From Hyphomicrobiales bacterium (GTDB lineage Bacteria; Pseudomonadota; Alphaproteobacteria; Rhizobiales; Beijerinckiaceae): a stretch of DNA of 15,855 nt. How positions within the stretch are numbered: the stretch's first letter is position 1; each line of letters begins with the position of its first letter. The notes under the pieces are model-generated. The model searched no databases. It was not told where the DNA came from and worked only from the letters and a program-made list of their open reading frames with translations. The stretch lies in assembly GCA_015655535.1 (NCBI GenBank), contig JAATEW010000377.1, forward strand, positions 1 to 15,855. Direction: 5' to 3'. Position numbers and translations under genes: made by a program. Of the stretch, positions 13,677 to 15,855 are shown piece by piece.

Positions 13677-15239
13677 TTATTCCGGTCGCCACGGGAAGGT
13701 CCAGGTCTCGGTGAGCGCCCGCGTTCCGGTGCGCAGGAAGACCCGCAGATCGGTCGATTGGCCTGGATCGAGCTGAAGGTCGATCGCCGCGCGAAGGCCG
13801 TGCGTATGGCTGTTCGGCACCAGAAAGCTCCGCACGATCTTGCCTTGGCTCGTCGTCGGGACGACTTCGATCAGCGACGGGTCCTGCGCATAATAGGCGA
13901 GGTCGCCGCCAGCGAAATCGATGAGGAAGCGGCGCGTGCCGGGCGTCACCGGCTCGGGCGAGCCCAAAGCCTGGCCCGTTGTCTGATAGGTGTTAACCGT
14001 GCGCCCGTTTGGCGACAGGCGCGCGAGATTGAGGCTCGAGATGATCCGATAGGAAAAGGTGAAGGCTTTGCCGAGCTCGGGCGGGTCTTTCGGCACCCAG
14101 GAGACGACGATATTGTCGTTCGTCTCGTCCTGCGTCGGCAATTCGACAAGCTCGATATGGCCGTCGCCCCAATTTTCCTTCGGCTCGACCCAATAGCTCG
14201 GCCGCGCTTCATAGGCGAGATCGAGATCCTGGTAATGATCGAAATCGCGATCGCGCTGAAGCAGGCCGAAGCCGCGGATGTCGTGATCCAGAAAGGCCGA
14301 GATCTGCGGCTGCGCCGGATTGTGCAGCGGCCGCCAGATCCATTCGCCGGTGCCGGAATGGATGAGGAGCCCATCGGAGTCATGCAGCTCCGGCCGGAAA
14401 TCTCCGGTGACGCGGCGGTCGTTCTCGCCAATGAAGAACATGGAGGTCAGCGGCGCCAGACCGAATTTCGTGCCGCTCTGGCGCGGGAACAACGTGACCG
14501 ACACGTCAAGCAGGCTCTCATTGCCGGGCTGAAGATCGAACCTATAAGCGCCCGTCGCGGCCTGGCCGTCGAGAAGCGCATAGACCGTGGCGTGCATGGC
14601 GTTGGGCTCGGGCGTCTCGATCCAGAACTCCCGGAAGAACGGAAACTCTTCCGCTTCCGTCCCGGCGCCGACCGCCAAGCCCCGCGCCGAAATGCCGAAG
14701 CGCTGGTTGCGCCCGAGAAAGCGGAAATAGCTGGCGCCCAGAAAGGCGATGACCTCGTCGAAGACTTTCGGATCGTTCAGCGGATAATGCAGCCTGAACC
14801 CGGCAAAGCCGACATTCACCGGCAAAGGCTTTTCGAGCTTGGTGCGGCCATAGTCGAAAATATTCGCCGCATAGGGGATCGGCGTCGGGATGCCGTCGCG
14901 GATCGTGTTGACGATCACCGGGCGCTTGAACAAATGGCCGAGATGAAAAAGCTGCAGGCGGAACAGGCTGCCGTTCGCGCCGAGAAACGCTTTGTCTGGC
15001 CGGAAGCGAATGTCCCGCCAGGCATCGAAGTCGAGCTTAGATAAAGCCTCCGGCAGTTCGGGCGGCGTCGGATCGAAGGGGGCGGTCGCCAAGTCCCGCG
15101 CGCGGCGCACGACATCTTCGAAATTGAATTTCGGCGGCGTGTCCGGCGATTGCGGAGATTGGGCCATGGCCTTTCCTGCAGCGGAGGCGCCCGCGGCGAG
15201 CAGGCATGAGACGAGCGTGCGACGGGTGAGATCAATCAT
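13677..15239 (-). CDS. opgG: Periplasmic glucan biosynthesis protein, OpgG/OpgD (MdoG/MdoD) family
   Basis: A 520-aa exported protein acting in osmoregulated periplasmic glucan (OPG) synthesis, where it modifies or releases the beta-glucan backbone made by OpgH. Residues 1-26 are a twin-arginine signal (LTRRTLV with R6-R7, cleavage after AMA26), as in E. coli OpgD. The mature protein has the expected start (FNFEDVVRRARDLATAPF), FRLQLFHLGHLF, NRRV-like ENDRRVTGDFRPELHDSDGLL, GEWIWRPL, GFGLLQRDRDFDHYQDL, YEARPSYWVEP and NIVVSWVP, all familiar MdoG wording. Length is normal (~510-550 aa). No opgH is in the window, which is unusual because the two are often adjacent. G versus D cannot be settled from sequence, so the symbol is provisional. 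ATG at 15239 has no strong ribosome site. Confidence 0.93.
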   Translation of the reverse strand: MIDLTRRTLVSCLLAAGASAAGKAMAQSPQSPDTPPKFNFEDVVRRARDLATAPFDPTPPELPEALSKLDFDAWRDIRFRPDKAFLGANGSLFRLQLFHLGHLFKRPVIVNTIRDGIPTPIPYAANIFDYGRTKLEKPLPVNVGFAGFRLHYPLNDPKVFDEVIAFLGASYFRFLGRNQRFGISARGLAVGAGTEAEEFPFFREFWIETPEPNAMHATVYALLDGQAATGAYRFDLQPGNESLLDVSVTLFPRQSGTKFGLAPLTSMFFIGENDRRVTGDFRPELHDSDGLLIHSGTGEWIWRPLHNPAQPQISAFLDHDIRGFGLLQRDRDFDHYQDLDLAYEARPSYWVEPKENWGDGHIELVELPTQDETNDNIVVSWVPKDPPELGKAFTFSYRIISSLNLARLSPNGRTVNTYQTTGQALGSPEPVTPGTRRFLIDFAGGDLAYYAQDPSLIEVVPTTSQGKIVRSFLVPNSHTHGLRAAIDLQLDPGQSTDLRVFLRTGTRALTETWTFPWRPE

Positions 15240-15272
15240 GAAAGCAACATCGATACAGGCATCAACAAGGTT

Positions 15273-15364
15273 GGGCCTCGTGAGAGACGGAGCAGGCGGC
15301 CGGCGAAAGGTGAAAGCGAAAGGCTCAAGCTTGTCGATGGGTTAAAGGGCTTTGTGAGAGACGG
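15273..15364. repeat. 18-bp imperfect direct repeat upstream of opgG
   Basis: GGGCCTCGTGAGAGACGG (15273-15290) and GGGCTTTGTGAGAGACGG (15347-15364) differ at two positions and are exactly 74 bp apart. They lie 34 and 108 bp before the opgG start. They could be paired regulator sites or the trace of a local duplication. The sequence between them shows no further similarity that I can see. Confidence 0.5.
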
Positions 15365-15419
15365 CAAGCGCATCGGCGGCGGGATCACCGTCGACATGCT
15401 TGTCCAGAGAAGACGTCAT
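15342..15419 (-). CDS. Possible 25-residue leader ORF upstream of opgG
   Basis: ATG at 15419 is preceded by AAGGCGG at five-base spacing and encodes MTSSLDKHVDGDPAADALA plus six more residues ending in KAL, with TAA at 15344-15342. It ends about 100 bp before opgG, in the same direction. It has no hydrophobic segment or codon run typical of attenuation leaders, and no homologue is known to me. It could be a real small protein, an upstream regulatory ORF, or chance. The frame stays open for a further 111 codons upstream, but that stretch looks non-coding. Confidence 0.22.
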   Translation of the reverse strand: MTSSLDKHVDGDPAADALAVSHKAL

Positions 15420-15855
15420 GCTTGCCGCCTTGCAAAGGAAGGGCGCGGATCGCGTCGCTCGCGTTAAACTTCGTTCATCAGGCGGCGCCGCGCGGACCAC
15501 AGCAACGGCAAGATGTGACATCCGTATGGCGACTCTTTTCGGCAACTCTGCTGCAAATATTTGGCGCGCGAAGCGGTTTGACTGAAAAAAACACTTGTAA
15601 TGCTGGAGAACGTGATTATTTTCCGCCTTGCCCAAATCGCACGTGCCTGTGGTCGTGTGTCGGTGGGCGGGGATCTGGACAAGAGGCCAGTTAACCGCCT
15701 GGAAAAACCGGCAGCCGGAGCGACCCGGTAAACCCCGCCAAACGGGGGACACGACTTAAAGCAACGACGGACCGGGCTTTTAAGTCTCTGTCGGCTTCAC
15801 CGCCGGCATCATGAAGAGGCATGTCTTTATTGCCGGGCGTGCGGAACGGGAAAAT
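15420..15855. other. Right-edge region without a recognisable gene
   Basis: No convincing protein gene is seen between the small ORF and the window edge. Short open frames exist on both strands but lack ribosome sites and recognisable homology. The left part contains an A-run (GAAAAAAACAC near 15582). The right part (15700-15790) is rich in adjacent inverted repeats, listed separately. ATGs at 15811 and 15821 could open a gene that continues beyond the window, but only 15 and 11 codons are visible, too few to judge. No tRNA, SRP RNA or RNase P motif was found. Confidence 0.5.
15687..15786 (+). ncRNA. Candidate structured RNA or leader (run of four hairpins)
   Basis: Four consecutive inverted repeats lie within 100 bases: CCAG/CTGG (15687-15690 and 15699-15702, weak), ACCGG/CCGGT (15707-15711 and 15725-15729), CCCCG/CGGGG (15733-15737 and 15743-15747), and GACTTAAA/TTTAAGTC (15753-15760 and 15779-15786), the last extendable by GC/GC across one bulged T. 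Such tight packing suggests a folded transcript, either a small RNA or the 5' leader of a gene starting near 15811. It matches no RNA family I can recall, and the strand is chosen only by assuming a downstream plus-strand gene. High GC makes short stems common, so this is tentative. Confidence 0.25.

Noticed and set aside
13443..15044. 533-codon plus-strand frame over the lipocalin-like gene and opgG
   Set aside because: The opposite strand encodes a full OpgG-family protein with a Tat signal, so this frame is a mirror artefact rich in charged residues.
15400..15585. 61-codon plus-strand frame
   Set aside because: TTG start without ribosome site, biased composition and no recognisable similarity.
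15811..15855. Start of a plus-strand gene running off the window (MKRHVFIAGRAEREN, or MSLLPGVRNGK from 15821)
   Set aside because: Too few codons to judge, and neither ATG has a properly spaced ribosome site.
1..15855. CRISPR arrays, tRNA or rRNA genes, transposases, integrases
   Set aside because: No regularly spaced repeats, no tRNA or rRNA signatures and no mobile-element proteins were seen on either strand.

Overview
The window looks like a chromosomal segment of a GC-rich alphaproteobacterium. The Hyphomicrobiales, perhaps a Beijerinckiaceae-type genome, are my best guess. This rests on the gene families (a NirA / CysJ-like reductase / NasA nitrate operon, an NMT1-type ABC transporter beside a creatininase-like amidohydrolase, OpgG) and on a CGTCATTGCGAG-type dispersed palindrome. 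It is an inference from style, not from a marker gene.

Layout. Positions 1-4470 (+) hold the end of an assimilatory nitrate operon: the tail of a NirA-type nitrite reductase, an Fe-S/FAD/NAD(P)H electron-transfer flavoprotein related to CysJ, and the molybdopterin nitrate reductase NasA with a C-terminal BFD-like [2Fe-2S] domain. The junctions overlap by 4 bp and 1 bp, so translation is probably coupled. A 4498-4583 dispersed repeat with perfect 13-bp terminal inverted repeats separates nasA from a convergent Lrp/AsnC regulator (minus). That regulator is divergent from a TauD/TfdA-type Fe(II)/2-oxoglutarate dioxygenase (plus). Their shared upstream region carries two abutting AT-rich palindromes that overlap a good minus-strand promoter.

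Positions 6217-9876 (minus) form one transcription unit: periplasmic binding protein, ABC ATPase, ABC permease and a D-2-hydroxyacid dehydrogenase. It is divergent from a creatininase-family metal amidohydrolase (9984-10793, plus). Together they suggest uptake and hydrolysis of a small amide or N-heterocycle followed by reduction of a 2-oxoacid, but the substrate cannot be read from the sequence.

Positions 10794-12393 are a visibly more AT-rich accessory patch. It holds a frameshifted polymorphic-toxin-like gene followed after 3 nt by an intact 170-aa gene in the position of an immunity gene. Both frameshifts fall in short repeats, which suggests slippage. After this come a GNAT acetyltransferase, a secreted lipocalin-like protein and a Tat-exported glucan biosynthesis protein (OpgG/OpgD family), all on the minus strand. 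The last 616 bases contain no clear gene, but do hold a 25-codon ORF, an 18-bp imperfect direct repeat and a run of adjacent hairpins.
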